DNA of 64,000 nt, from assembly GCF_026914265.1 (NCBI RefSeq), contig NC_069132.1, positions 33,288,932 to 33,352,931 on the forward strand. The letters run 5' to 3'. This document shows positions 1-11,746 of the stretch, piece after piece. Position 1 is the stretch's first letter. Every line of letters starts with the position of its first letter. Made by a program: the position numbers and the translations under genes. This stretch comes from Mya arenaria. Lineage: Eukaryota > Mollusca > Bivalvia > Myida > Myidae. The notes under the pieces are model-generated. The model made no database searches, was not told the DNA's origin, and saw only the letters and a program-made list of their open reading frames with translations.

Positions 1-525
1 TCCTCGGACGAAATAGAGGTCAGGTTGAAATGAGTGATTGATTGCCGCCCAAACACCACCGCCACCGTAATGGTTATATTGCAATACGCAGTTACGCACG
101 TTGCGTTTGTGACGACGCCTGTATACACGCAGACTCCCGTCAGTGTTACAGAGATTAAATCGTAATTCATTATTAAATATCACGAAAGGTGCACCTTTGT
201 CTACCGCCTAGTGATGTCGAACTTGACGCTGAGGTTTATAGTCCTTTTCTATTGCCATTATAAGGTTCGACGTTGGCCGCGCTGTAACAAACCGATTGCG
301 GAGATGACGTGTACATATTATATTGTCCTGACGTGCTTACGTCATGCGAGGCGCACCTAACTTTGGCCTGTCTGTCCCACTCCCCGTTTAATTTACCCAT
401 GTAGTTAGCGTGATAGTGTCGAACAAGACACGTTAAAACGTCTATCGAAGGCTTCTAGGGTACGGCCACACTCTAGCATTTCTAACATCCTAGCATAACT
501 TTCATTGCTTAGTCCAGGCATTCCA
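1..525 (-). pseudogene. Decayed Tc1/mariner transposase fragment
   Basis: Read on the minus strand, this stretch gives pieces of a Tc1-like transposase in more than one frame. Near 520-430 is a helix-turn-helix start (NESYARMLEMLECGRTLEAF). Near 370-280 comes the linker resembling RQDxxIxxxHLRNRF. Near 170-10 is the catalytic-core stretch around the DDE fold, with DGSLRVYRRR and YGGGGVWAAINHS, the counterpart of the usual YGGGSVMVWGGI. Stops and frame changes separate the pieces, so it is not functional. The 3' end of the element lies before the window start. Family assignment rests on motif recognition only. Confidence 0.7.
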
Positions 526-1259
526 AACTATTAAAAGAAGCACAACTTGTTTCCAAAATTCGTTTTGTAAATCAATGTACGGCTATACATGTAGTATTTT
601 GGGTTAAAACATTTTATAGTTGTATGTGTCGCACGTGCAAAATGTGCGCTGACACACGTTTGACTCCATGGATGTGTACTGGAACATAAATTTCTTTGTC
701 CACGAACTAGAGACATGAAAAAAACCCCAATCTACTGAGATTATGATGACTATTTTGAGTTCGTGAAACATATATGTATATATATATACATTTTTCCTAT
801 GTAGCGTCTTTTACTTAGATCAGTTTATTACATCGGTTATTGATTCCAACTACAGTTCGTCAACCAGTTCCGGTTAATCAATTTATTCGATGCGAAAAAA
901 TCTATTAATGCATTAAACTAATTTTTGTTTATAGGTGGCTGATATGCAAAATGTCTTGCCTGAAATATGCTACAATCATTTTATTTCCCGCATGCGTTAA
1001 TTTTGACACAGTTAACTTTTGTTTCAAGACCATATTCAACCACTTCCGGTTAATTTAAGGTGTTCCGAAAACAGAATTAGGGACCATCTCAAACTGAAAG
1101 TTGACTGTCAGATTTGACAGCTGTGTATTTGTTTTGACAGAACCAATATATTTACACCTTTTTCTACTCTTGTTGTTGAAAATAATTTGTTTTAAGTATG
1201 TTTTAATAAATAAAAACTCACTATGTACAATGTTAGTTACTGATTTATTATTTCAACAA

Positions 1260-1822
1260 TCATGACATCACAAGTTCCTTTGATGATCCTTCAGGTATTG
1301 CATTTAATGCATCTGAAATAACCTTAAAGTCATCTTCACATGAGGTAGAAATGATGTAATTACATGGTAGCACAACCCCACCCCCTTCTTCATGTTGAGC
1401 TGGCCAGGGTGGGTAGCTAGGTACAGGTGCACCTGTGACCTCTGAGGACACTTTGCCACCTCTGTCTATGATATTTCTGAAGAAGGGTGCCAAAGATCTG
1501 GGAGCACGACCAATTGGCAAACCAGCCACATCCTCTAGCTTTAAATGTCTTTTTTCGTCAGTTGTCATTCCCAGTTCATCCTTTGAAAAGAAATCCAACT
1601 CAGGAATCCACACTAGACAGGCACATACATCCTTGATATTTGTGTACTCCGGTTGAACATTAAGGAGACAAGATGGTGTAGTCATTGGAGGTCTTATTTC
1701 AAAAGCATGATATCCCTTGATGACTGAGTGCTTCAAAGTCATTTGATACAAAGGAACACCATCATGTTGCTTGGAAGAAGGTTCACCACTACTATCTTGC
1801 TTCTGAATGTTTTTTAAAAGAT
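1260..1822 (-). CDS. HIRAN-like accessory ORF inside the Tigger element
   Basis: A minus-strand coding exon reads from a splice acceptor (CTCTCCAG, exon beginning at 1822) to a TGA at 1260-1262. The segment VIKGYHAFEIRPP followed by ACLVWIPEL resembles the start of a HIRAN-type fold (VKGYxxY... then an AxxVW strand). The second half (DVAGLPIGRAPRSLAPFFR, then PPWPAQHEEGGGVVLPC) is recognisable as a protein common in invertebrate genomes but of unknown function. It lies downstream of the transposase in the same orientation and inside the TIRs, so it is probably element cargo. The 5' exon or exons are not identified, and HIRAN homology is a resemblance, not a proven match. Confidence 0.55.
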
Positions 1823-2427
1823 CTGGAGAGTTAAATGTGCGTAACAGTGTTACCCAGCCACCTGATCAACATACCTTTAACATGAAAAATGCAATAAAGT
1901 TTTTAATATTTATGTAGCATTTTAGAATTGTAAGCATCTATTCTAAGATATAATGCTCACATACATTCACCAAAGCAAAAGAACTAAAGTGTTCTAAAGG
2001 TGCTTATAAAATAATGTGTATTATAAATGTTTATAACATAAGTTTCATTTTCAAAGGCAACATATCATATAATGTTATACACTCATTACTATATAGAATA
2101 TTTAAATATAAAAATGAGGTTATTGTACAATGAGTTTTGAATTTGCAATGTGACAAAATTTGTATCATCATCAAATGTCCATACTCTGTGGATAGTAAAA
2201 TGTATATCAAATACTATTGTAAAATGTCTTCTTTGTAAAAAGTAACACATTTAAAGTACAATACGTATTTTTTATATATTTTCACATTTAAAGTAGGTTT
2301 GTAAATTTGTCATGAGAAGCAGGTTTGAAACACTATTTTTCATGTATGTCTTCACATTTGAAGTAGGTTTTCTTAGAATTTAACACATTTGAAACATGAA
2401 CAACTTTCTCTGAGCTCTATTCAGTTG

Positions 2428-2501
2428 ACTTATTTGCAGTTATGGCAAACAAAATTCTCTTCTGTCTTATTTGCAGTTATGGCAAACAAAATTCTCTTCT
2501 G
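2428..2501 (+). repeat. 37-bp direct tandem duplication
   Basis: Two adjacent identical 37-bp copies (2428-2464 and 2465-2501) begin CTTATTTGCAGTTATGGC. The duplication overlaps the very end of the transposase zinc-finger ORF (stop at 2467) and so is part of the decay of the transposon. Confidence 0.9.
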
Positions 2502-5065
2502 TCTTGTCATACTCAAAACTTATTGGTATAAAACAGTCTTCATGCAGCCATGCTGTGCAATTATCACATTGAATCCATGTGTTGCCAAGCATTAGTGCCT
2601 GATCTTCAGTCCATGTCATTTCACAGACAACACAAAAAGCATCATTATTATTGTTCAAATCACATTCTATGCTCGGTTCAATTCTCTTTTGTCTGTCACC
2701 TTTTGAATATTTCACTGCTGCTTTTCCTTTAAAGGCATTTGTTGCGGACTTTCCTTTCACTGCAGCATTTACTGGGGCTTTTCCTTTCACTGCGAGGTTG
2801 CCAGATGACGTAGCTTTCAAATAAACTTGTTTTGCCTTCGTCTCTTTCTCAGCAAACTTCCGTATCTTATCTAAGTTTTTATTCTCAAGTTTTCTGATAC
2901 ACTCAGGCGAGGTCAGGTGGTCAGGTAGTTCGTCTAAAGTGCTTTTGCGTTTTACTTTCATAGATGAGACTTTGGGTAATTTCAATGCCTTTTTCATTAC
3001 ATGCGACACATGACTTTCAGATGTTTTACTATCTGACTTCTTTCTGGTTAGATTCTTTCACTGGATCTTGATTATTAGTTGAGCTATCTGACTGGATACT
3101 TTCGTCTGATATTACTTTTCTTTGCACCTTCGACTTTAAAAGTACATGAGTATCGTACCCTGGTGATATGCCTTTTATATCGAAATTCTCTTGCAGCCTG
3201 TTTTCATACGTCTGCTTAACTGGCGTTGACAATACACTTGCATACGCATTGAATACTTCTTCATTTATATCAATGAGTATTTTCTCTCTGTTCTGATTCC
3301 TTCTCGGATTCCTTTACTATGGATGCCCCATCAGATTCACTGAATGTTAGACCTGTCTTCAACTGCTCATCTGAGATGACTTCACGGTTGACAGGGTAGA
3401 TGCCTGATGAACGAAAGCTACTAACGATAGTACATGGCTTGTACAAATCGTTAAAGCAATCCTTTAACTTCTCTGCAAAATTTGTTTTGTTTTGTTTATT
3501 ACTACACCCGGGTGTTCTCGATTGTGTTTCCGGACAATCGTATACCACTGTTTCTTCATTGGTCCAAACACGCCCTTGTCAAGTGGTTGCATAAGGTGAG
3601 TTGCATTAGGCACAATTCTGTACAGTTCAATTCCCCTTGATCGTGAATATTGTACGATTGATGTGTGAACCAATTGAGTCTATCAACAATACAACCGGTT
3701 TTTCTGTCACAATATGTTTGTCAAAGTGGTCAAGGTATTTCTCAAATGTTTCAATGTTCATCCACCCCTTTTCCGTGTAGGACACAAATCCACCTGTAAG
3801 GAACAATTTAATGGATTAACACCTTTTGGTGGTGGGGCAGGGTAAACGTAGAATGGTGGCATCATTGCCCCACTAGCACTTGCTGAAAACATAACGGTCA
3901 ATCGTGCCTTCGTCGATGATCCTGACATATGTGGTACTTGTGTTGGAAATTTCTCCCTACAAGGTCCAATTATATATCCTGCTTTACTTCCCATTTGAAA
4001 ACCGGTCTCATCGGCATTCCATATCCGTTCGGGCTTGTTGAGAAGATCTTTCTCAGCTAGGAAATCTCTGAAGTTTGAATACCATTTATCAAACCGTTCA
4101 CTTGTGAGTCTGCTTCTTGAAGCTTCAAGCAAAACTTCTTTCCTTAAGCCAACAATGTATTTGTTTCTATCCATAAACTTCTTGTACCATTCATAGGAAG
4201 GTCTATCATCAGTGAATGGAGTTTTCCTGTTTTCTTTCCGTATAATACCCTGGATATGATCCAGAAACTCACAGGGCCGTAGCCCCATCCCTCTTTTCGC
4301 TATATCACTAAGATACTGAGCAAGTTCTGTTTCCTCTTCCCTAGAAAATACTGTTCCTGGTCCATTCCTTGAAGCTATTGCAGTCTCCCCTGAGACTCTT
4401 CTGTACAAATAACTGTAACTGAGACTGTGCTCTATCGAAGCTTTACGTCGTACAAGGCACCTCTTGTTCTCACTATCTTGTCTTTGTGTGGAGATTGCGG
4501 CTTTTTGTATTTCTTCTTCACCTTCTCTGCTGATCTGACTACTTGACTGGTCCCTGGGGTTACCTTTAATGTTTAGAAAATGCATATTACGTACATGTTT
4601 TATATAACTTTTTATTCTTTAAAAACATCACTTGTGTTAAAGGAACAATAGCTATGAGAAATAAATGGCTATATCAGAGTTTATCCCCTTAGTAAAGTTG
4701 ATACAGTCAATAAATAATAAGTAATTACTGTAGTAAGTTAAAATACGTACAGACAGACATACGCACTAACAAGTGTAATACTAAATGTTTTCCACATTTT
4801 GAGGGCATCAATACATGCAAACAAAACACAATCAATGATAATTGCTGCATCAGCTATGATAAATTGAAAATAATAATAATCTTGAGCAGACCCCTAAATA
4901 TCATGAATTCACGAATGACTGATCCGTAATTGGTTCAATAACATGCCTCACAAAAGTGGGTCACATAGACAGAATGCATTTACATTTGCATTAGATTTTT
5001 TCTGTGCTGGTACTGCAATAATAGAACAAACTTTTAAAATTTACCTTTTTCCGTTTTGGTGCCAT
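2467..5065 (-). pseudogene. Pogo/Tigger transposase with C-terminal PHD-like finger, frameshifted
   Basis: The start MAPKRKK (5065-5045) is typical of Tigger transposases and is followed by a GTAAAT donor. The main exon (4563 down) encodes the CENP-B-type DNA-binding region (RKASIEHS, YLYRRVSGE) and the DDE core. The first catalytic Asp is in IWNADETGF (about 4010). The second is in LLIDSIGSH near 3690. The third region, LMQPLDKGVFGP, is near 3580. At least two frameshifts separate these blocks (around 3770-3640 and 3560-3460), and another break follows near 3270-3030. The 3' part (3009-2467) is basic, then ends in Cys/His pairs CVVC, CDNC, WLHEDC and CHNC, which look like a PHD finger. Such a finger is a known C-terminal add-on of some invertebrate pogo-like transposases. 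The product is inactive as it stands. Confidence 0.85.
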
Positions 5066-5538
5066 TAAAATATAACTTTTGTAAAGAATTTCACACACTA
5101 CTTTCTTCCGTTGTCAATTTCTGCAAAATATCGTCTGCAGTAATCTGTGTCAGTAGGCGCTTGACCGGAAGTAAACAATATGTCAAAACCAAAAATTTGT
5201 AAATTGTGCAGGGAAAAGGCTATTTTATGGGAATCGATGGGAATTTTTTCTGATTCTATCTAATTCTTTCTAGCATGGGAAACGAAATATAAAAGTTAAC
5301 CGGAACTGCTTCATAATCGGAACTGATTGACGAACTGTACTGACAGTCAGATATAGTTCTTATCCATTACTCAGTATTTGGTATCACATAAAAATGTATT
5401 ATAGACTTCGCCATAGAGTTACTTTAAACATAATTTGTTTCATAAAAAATACATTGAAACAACACATATTATCCCCTCTCTCCTTTTCGAATATGTTGCA
5501 ATAAATTGTGTTTCCAGTTTAGATAAAATTTAATCAAA

Positions 5539-5950
5539 TTAAAGATGCACTCGTACTCCCAAATAAGATTTTTCACACTTTATATAATTGTTTAAATATA
5601 CCAATGTCGAACAAATGTTGTTTTTTTTATGAAGGATACCGATTTTAATTTGAAAGACAGGTGCAGAAAACACGGTATTTTAACCTTATGAGAAGATAGT
5701 AGATCGCTGTAAATTTTTTAGGACCCACCAATCATTTAATATTTTTGCGTTTTCAAATATTTAATCTTGTTATCAGTAATTAATATTATACATAAGTGCA
5801 TTATTAAGTCGTCCTCATTTATCAGAGATTCGATCATGATACATCTAACATGTGGTACGCATTGCATCACCACTCTGGTGGACGAGAATGTATTAAGTAA
5901 GTAGTTAAAGGTTTATCACTCTAAAATTATGTTTGTCATTCATGTGTATG
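5539..5950 (+). repeat. Local repeat family R1, copy 1
   Basis: It begins TTAAAGATGCACTC and runs through CAGAAAACACGGTATTT to GTTAAAGGTTTATCACTC. Related copies lie at 7676-7990, 9850-10210 and 10564-11660 (interrupted), and a piece starts at 29187. The copies are confined to the EGF-gene cluster flanks in this window. It has no coding potential. It may be a dispersed MITE or part of the duplicated gene unit. Confidence 0.65.
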
Positions 5951-7675
5951 CATTGATTTTGAATAAGAGTGTCAATTTAAGAAAAGGCATTGCAGAAACT
6001 CATTATAAATGTAAATATTTTAGCATATGATTATAATAGAATGCATAAGCAAGAGTAGCTTAATCGGTTTCAATGTCGAACGGTACAAAAGAAGGAAAAG
6101 AGAAGAAAGTTGAGTGTATGTTAGATATGTATACATGTTTGTATGTATGATAGAAGAAAATGATAGCGCAAGTAAGTGACTGAGAAACGGGGAGTTCGGA
6201 CACTGACGTTCAAATTAAGTTTTCGAGGGATTAATGAGTTTGAAAATAATTGTTTATTTTGTAAAAGAAGATTTACGTAGATTGTAGAAACTAACACCAT
6301 ACATTTGAGCTTGGATGAGATTTGGTACATTGAGACATAGAGTTCTTCACCTGTAAGAATAATACTGATCAAAACTTCCATCTTCTCCCAGACATTTAAT
6401 GCAGGCAATGTACGCCAAGTTATCAGATAAATGTAAGCAACAGATATGGCAAACAGTACTGGGCGATTTTAATTACATGGATAATATACACATCCTTAAG
6501 TATATACACTTAATGAACACCTGTTTAGAATACAACCTACATATTCAGCCAATAAAATTGCAGATAGGCAATTATAAAGTAGTAGAAGTTTTCAGAACAC
6601 CCCAATTCCTAAGTTTTACATTTTTGCTTTTTTTCAACTAAGCCATTTTTTCAACCTCATTTCAGTTAAAAGAACTTTCATAAAATGTTTTGAAACATTA
6701 TATGACAGATGTGTGCTGTAAACGTTTTCATTTATATAAATAACACACACTCCAATCCAATAAATAAATAAAAAATAAAATAAAATAATCCAATGAAATT
6801 TTCATGTCAATATGGTAGCAAAACTATGCATACATCACACCCGAGTGAATCATATAAAACATCAATTATATAAAAGTTTGGGGGAGGGGATCTCCTTAAC
6901 CCTCCTAAGCCGTTCTCCATCCCTGTAGAAGGGGGCACACGTTCTTATTAAATTGCGCCCAAAGTAACTTAAACTCCTGAATCAACCACTGAGCATCATG
7001 GTACGACCACAGAACGTCGTAAATAAGCCCAACAACTTAAAGATACGGAATTACAAATATATTATATTGAGTATTGTATGTGCTACCTTCTTTGGCTTTA
7101 TATATTTTCAAATATTCGCAAGCATTGATACTAGCATGCATGTGTATATATGTTTCTCTCTTTGTATATTTTCAGAACTGATGTTGTGGAGAACTAGCCG
7201 AAAACGTCGACACCCAATTCAAACTTGCCATGCAACAAGTGTTAACGAAACTGGAATTATAGTGCATAACACAGACCAAGGCAAAATAATCTTTACTTTT
7301 TTTTTGAAAAAGAAAACGATGCGAGAGAGCAGATTTTTTCAAATTTATTTCACTAATCATTCTTATTATTTTTTCGTCACAAAAAGTAAATAATTAAATA
7401 AACAAATACATTCTTTTTTAAATGGCACACAACTGCGTTCTTATTTGAAAAGCCTTCTGAAACGATATCATCAACTGCATGACATTTCAACGTTTTTTTT
7501 TGCTAAAAAAAAACAATATAAAGAAATAATTATTCCTTCCACTTGGCCCTCCAAAATAACATGCCTGTAACCAGGCATTCCAACTCAACATACTCGTTAA
7601 TCAACTGTTATTATTTATTACAGTGTTTTAGTTATTATCGAGCAGTTTTCAAACAAATTGTCCAAGAAATTACAT
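5951..7675. other. Intergenic stretch without recognised genes
   Basis: AT-rich DNA lies between R1 copies 1 and 2. It holds several short ORFs, the longest at 6998-7393 on the plus strand (131 aa), none with a recognisable domain, signal or splice context. A GGGGGAGGGG run near 6880 and homopolymer A/T runs near 7300-7520 are the only visible structure. Confidence 0.5.
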
Positions 7676-7990
7676 TAAAGATTCACTTTTACTTCCAAAT
7701 TAGATTTACCACAATTAATACATTTTTTAGTATACCCAAAAGAATGAATAAATATCGAAAACGAGTTTAATTTGAAAGAAAAGTGCAGAAAACACGGTAT
7801 TTCTATCTTAAGAGACGATATTAGATCACAGTAAATATTTTAGCACTCACCAGTCAATTAATATTTTTGCGTATTCAGCTATTAAATACTCGGTTACAAT
7901 CTTGTTATCAGTTATATATATATATATATATATTCCATAAATGCATTATTTAGTAAGTAGTTAAAGGTTTATCACTCAAAGTTTATGTTT
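7676..7990 (+). repeat. Repeat family R1, copy 2
   Basis: A diverged copy begins ATTAAAGATTCACTTTTACTTCC and continues through GTGCAGAAAACACGG and GTTAAAGGTTTATCACTC. It lies immediately downstream of the first EGF gene and contains a short (TA)n tract near 7914-7932. Confidence 0.6.
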
Positions 7991-8093
7991 GTTATACAAT
8001 CACAATCACAACGAACACAAAAACAAAATATATACATATGTTTGCCTAAAACACCTACTTTTGGAAGACAAGGCTGTATGCTAAACTTATGTT

Positions 8094-9650
8094 CTAATAA
8101 GGCATACTTCGCAAAGCATCAAAATATGTCGGCGGTTGTTGGCATACTTCTTCATAGCTTGGCGGACCTATGAAACCTACAGCAGGAATGGAATTCTGTG
8201 ATGCATTCAAGGAAAAGTGTGTATTAAACTGTTCGAAATTTTGTCTTGTATGAACATTCTGTGCTGATCCCTCTTTATGTTTTCTTCTATCGTTCATATA
8301 CCAAACAACTATGATTAGAAATGCTACAATAACGACTACAGCGAGTGTTATTCCAACTGTTTCCGAAGCACCTAAACTATATAAATCTTTACCATAGTTC
8401 GCATTTTTAACACAGGGATCTATGTAATTATCATTTGTAATGTTGTCCCTGAACTGGCAAAAATCACCATGAAATCCACATGGGCACTCACAAGTATGCC
8501 ATCCGTTTTCATTATTTACAAAACAAGAACCTCCATTTCTACACATTCGATTGTTTCTCATACTTGGACACTGGCTCCTAGATTGTTTTTGTGGTAGTAT
8601 TTCCTTTGTATTTGGGTACTGGCAAAATGTACCCGTGAAACTATTTGGACATTTACAGCCATAGCTAATCCGCCAACCGCTTATAAATCGAACACACTTA
8701 CCCCTTTTACAAAGTCGATTATCACAATTGTTCTGATAAAGAGCTCGTTCGTCCATTTTCTCGCAAAACTGTCCGACAGTACCACATTTGCAAGAGCACC
8801 CAAAGTATTGTCCTTGAATATATGCCTTTGCTTCATTTTCACATTCCCAACTTTCTGAAAGGAATTTTCTATCTATGTGTTCGCATCTTGATCCTTTGAA
8901 GCCCAAAGGACAATCACAATAATTTGTCGTATTATCCCCCGGTACGGCCTCTATGCACACACCACCATGGCAATCAAGGGTAGAAGAACATGGCGTTTCT
9001 ATTGCAGTATAATTGTTTTGACACGTGTCACCAATTCTTTTCTCAGAGCAGATGCACGTGATGTTTTTCGTGTACTGGTCAAAGAAGCATTTCCCATCTC
9101 CATTACAGTTGACATTAATGTCACACTCGGTGTCAGCTTCGATGTCACAGTTTTCATTTTGCAATAAACTCGTTTCGTCTAGGCTGCAGTGTCCAGGTGG
9201 ACATGCCGAGAATGATGTTCCTGAAAACACCCCACACATTTTAGATCTTCTTAAACGTTTGCTACCAAAATCATCTAAAGATATCTTTTATTAACCTTAA
9301 ACTGCACTCTCACAGATTAAACGTTTTGACAACTTTTTTAATTTTTGTCTTGGAACGAGCCAATTTTTGAGAAAATCCATGGAAACCAGTGATATAAGAC
9401 TGCTGACAAAAAACTTAGATCGCAGATTTTTATATTTAAGTTCAAAAACTGATGTTTGTAACGGTTTAAGCCATAAAACATTGATTTTCGAGCGAAAATA
9501 TGAAAATCTGCGATCTGATATTTTGTCAGCAATCTTTTATCATTGGTTTGCTGATATTTACTAAATAATTGGCTCGTTTCTCCTTAAACAACAAAATGTA
9601 TTACCTGCTAAACAGGTTAAGAAAAGAAACACTAACACATATCCATACAT
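8094..9650 (-). CDS. Type 1 EGF-module membrane protein with PPxY tail (gene A)
   Basis: Two exons are visible. Exon 1 (9650-9605) encodes the signal peptide MYGYVLVFLFLTCLA and ends in a GTAATA donor, phase 1. Exon 2 (9220-8094) follows a TTTTCAG acceptor and encodes the rest, giving 390 residues. The ectodomain has cysteine-rich EGF-like modules (for example CNGDGKCFF...CICSEKRIGDTC and CRNGGSCF...CECPCGFHGDFC) with N-glycosylation sequons. A membrane helix at about 304-324 (VGITLAVVVIVAFLIIVVWYM) is followed by basic RRKHK, so the protein is type I. The 66-residue tail ends with PPSYEEV and PPTY, ligand motifs for WW domains such as those of Nedd4-family ligases. Compared with the other type 1 genes it lacks the sixth EGF module and about half the tail. 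The ligand and function are unknown. The apparent ATG at 9239 is in the intron. Confidence 0.85.
9297..9582. mobile_element. Foldback MITE copy in intron 1 of gene A (one end diverged)
   Basis: It starts with CTGCACTCTCACAGATTAAACG and contains the internal inverted pair GATCGCAGATTTTTATATTT and GAAAATCTGCGATCTG, joined through a self-complementary centre. The far end stops at TTGGCTCGTTTCTCC without the full terminal repeat. It is the same family as 15460-15842. Confidence 0.75.
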
Positions 9651-9849
9651 ATTTACTTTTTCCTCCTTCTAATATTGATATTATCATTCAAAATACATTT
9701 TTTTTCAGGTGAACATTGAAATTCCAAATTCTTTATTTAGACGATGATTTGCTCCGCTTACATAAAATGTTTACCTGAAATTTAATATTTACCTTTATGT
9801 GCTCTGTTTTGCGCTAGTTAAATAACTTATTAAGTTGAATGCGCAAACC

Positions 9850-10210
9850 TTAAAGATGCACTCTTACTCCCAAATAAGATTTGCCACATTTTTTTTGATA
9901 ATCCAGAAAGGATGAATAAATGTCGAAAGCAATGGTTCTTATGAACGATACCGAGTTTAATTTGAAAGAAATGAGCATAAAACACGGTCTTTCTACCTAA
10001 TGACATTATATTAGACCACAGTAAATATTTTAGCATTCACCAATCATTTCAGCATATTTTTACGCTTTTTGCTATTAAAAACAAGGTTACAATATTGTTA
10101 TCAGTAATTAATATTTCAATAAATGCATTATTTGAAAAGGAGTTAAAGGTTTGTCAGTCAAAATTGATGTTTGTTATTCATGTGTGTAATGATTTTGAAT
10201 AAGAGTGTCG
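9850..10210 (+). repeat. Repeat family R1, copy 3
   Basis: It begins TTAAAGATGCACTCTTACTCC and continues AATAAATGTCGAAAGCAATG to GAGTTAAAGGTTTGTCAGTC. It lies upstream of gene A and is the least disrupted copy, so it is the best reference for reading the broken copy at 10564-11660. Confidence 0.65.
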
Positions 10211-10563
10211 CTTTAACTAGAGAACCTGTTAATAATGTAAAGCATGGAAAGGTAAATGGTGGCAGTTCTGTGCACTTTCAAGCCTGTTTTAAGTCTGATG
10301 TAATCTATCTTACCGAAAAGGTCTCGCAAATATTAACTAGATAGCTAGATAATTTTTTGGCGAAAACTACCTGGTTAACACGAAACTAATCGCGAACGTT
10401 ATCCGGTTATCTCACGGCAATAATATGCCACCATAAAAACGAAAACATTGTTACACAAAGATATTCATGTAAATAAGTATCATCGAGTAAAAACACATTA
10501 CTTATACACGGTACAGACAAACGTATGCATGGCATCAAGGAGAATATGATTTTTTTTAACTCC
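10211..10563. other. Intergenic stretch, nothing recognised
   Basis: AT-rich DNA without a convincing ORF, repeat or RNA feature, between R1 copies 3 and 4. Confidence 0.4.
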
Positions 10564-10622
10564 ACTAAAGATGCACTCTTACTGTCAAATATGATGTACC
10601 ACAATTAATGCTATTGTTTTGA

Positions 10623-10924
10623 TGCACCAGTCATTGGTAACCACGCCCCCGGTCAGGGGAATAGCCGGTACTTTGACTTTCGGTCCAGCAAACCCCGGTT
10701 AAAATCTCCGCCCTCCGGGGTCGGACTGATGGTCAAACCCCCGCCCAAATCCCCCGCACCCTAGGGAGCCAAGGTAAGGCAAATTCCCCGCTATATTTTG
10801 CTCAAAGTTAAAACCACCGCATTCACCCGGCACTGCGGGGCCACCTGAAAGGTAAAAATACGGCCCATTTTCCCCGATATACACCCGGACCTGGGGGAGG
10901 CCGTGGTTACAATTGACTGGTGCA
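10623..10924. mobile_element. GC-rich palindromic MITE, copy 1
   Basis: A 302-bp GC-rich block stands out sharply from the AT-rich surroundings. Its ends are inverted repeats: TGCACCAGTCATTGGTAACC at the left and the complement of TGCACCAGTCAATTGTAACC at the right. A second copy in the opposite orientation lies at 29911-30222. It has no meaningful coding capacity; the apparent 87-aa ORF on the minus strand is incidental. Confidence 0.85.
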
Positions 10925-11394
10925 TAATTTACCGACAAGAATGAACATATCTCTGTCTGCATATAGAGTTGGAATCTCTAATCATAGAAGACCTTGGGGT
11001 TTACCTATAAGTTTATTATTATTTGTTTTATTGTTAAGTTTCCTCAAGTTAATGCATACTTTGATAAGATTTACCTTTTGCGTTTTATCTTTATTTAGGA
11101 TTGTTGGGATAAGAGTGAGGTTTGTGCACTTAAAATGGTTTAAACCCCCAGTAAATTTACATTTTACTGACCGTTTAAGGCGGTACCTAACACTCCTTGA
11201 TAAACATACCTAGTTTTCTATATATAGTATGTATGCACTGTGCTTCTTGTGGAGTTTTGTGCTGTTCTTCCATGTTTCTTGTTTGTGATTTTATGTTATA
11301 TGTCTTTGGCGTTTACCCAGTGCCAATTAATCGGGTTTATGTTAAAACTTTTTGCTACTGAGCTTGTTTTTGTAGCTTTTCGCATAAATATATA
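10925..11394 (+). other. Inserted sequence of unknown type inside R1 copy 4
   Basis: About 470 bp interrupts R1 copy 4 beside the MITE. It includes short plus-strand ORFs (10920-11213, 97 aa; 11240-11476, 78 aa) without recognisable domains. The text resembles a dispersed repeat, perhaps a retrotransposon 3' region, but no terminal signatures are visible. Confidence 0.35.
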
Positions 11395-11746
11395 TATCGA
11401 AAACAATGGTTCTATAAAGGTTGCCGGGTTTAATTTGCTAGAAATGTGCAGAAAACACGGTTTTTCTACATTATGAGACGATAATTGATCACTGTAAATG
11501 AAAAATGTTTTAGGATTCACCAGTCATTTAATACCTGTGCGGTTTCAGCTATTAAATACACGGCTTCCATCTTGTTATCAGTAATTAATATTATCCATAA
11601 ATGCATAATTAAGTAAGTAGTTTTTATCACTCTAAATTTATGTTCGAGTATCACTTTAATAATTTGCGTTCAGTGTTGTGTACTACTAGAGTAGGGATTG
11701 GTGTTGCAACGACTTAAAGTGTTTTGTTCTTGAATCATAAACCTCT

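Larger units (their letters stand above)
853..5337 (-). mobile_element. Pogo/Tigger-type DNA transposon, complete with TIRs
   Basis: The left end (853-875) begins CAGTTCGTCAACCAG and the right end, read inward on the minus strand (5337-5315), begins CAGTTCGTCAATCAG. The 23-bp ends differ at two positions. Both ends are flanked by TA (851-852 and 5338-5339), the target duplication expected of the Tc1/mariner/pogo superfamily, and the CAGT start fits pogo/Tigger. Subterminal copies of CAGTTCCGGTTAA occur inside each end. The interior holds a transposase pseudogene and a second ORF, both on the minus strand. The intact ends suggest it could still be moved in trans although its own transposase is broken. 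Confidence 0.88.
10564..11660 (+). repeat. Repeat family R1, copy 4, split by nested insertions
   Basis: The R1 beginning (TAAAGATGCACTCTTACTG, 10564-10622) stops at a GC-rich MITE. The R1 sequence resumes near 11395 with CGAAAACAATGGTTC and runs to about 11660. The intervening 10623-11394 therefore represents later insertion: the MITE at 10623-10924 plus about 470 bp of other sequence. Confidence 0.6.

Noticed and set aside
6998-7393. 131-aa plus-strand ORF
   Set aside because: It is AT-driven composition with no domain, signal peptide with plausible context, or splice evidence.
10699-10962. 87-aa glycine-rich minus-strand ORF
   Set aside because: It lies within a GC-rich MITE, and the second MITE copy does not conserve it as a protein.
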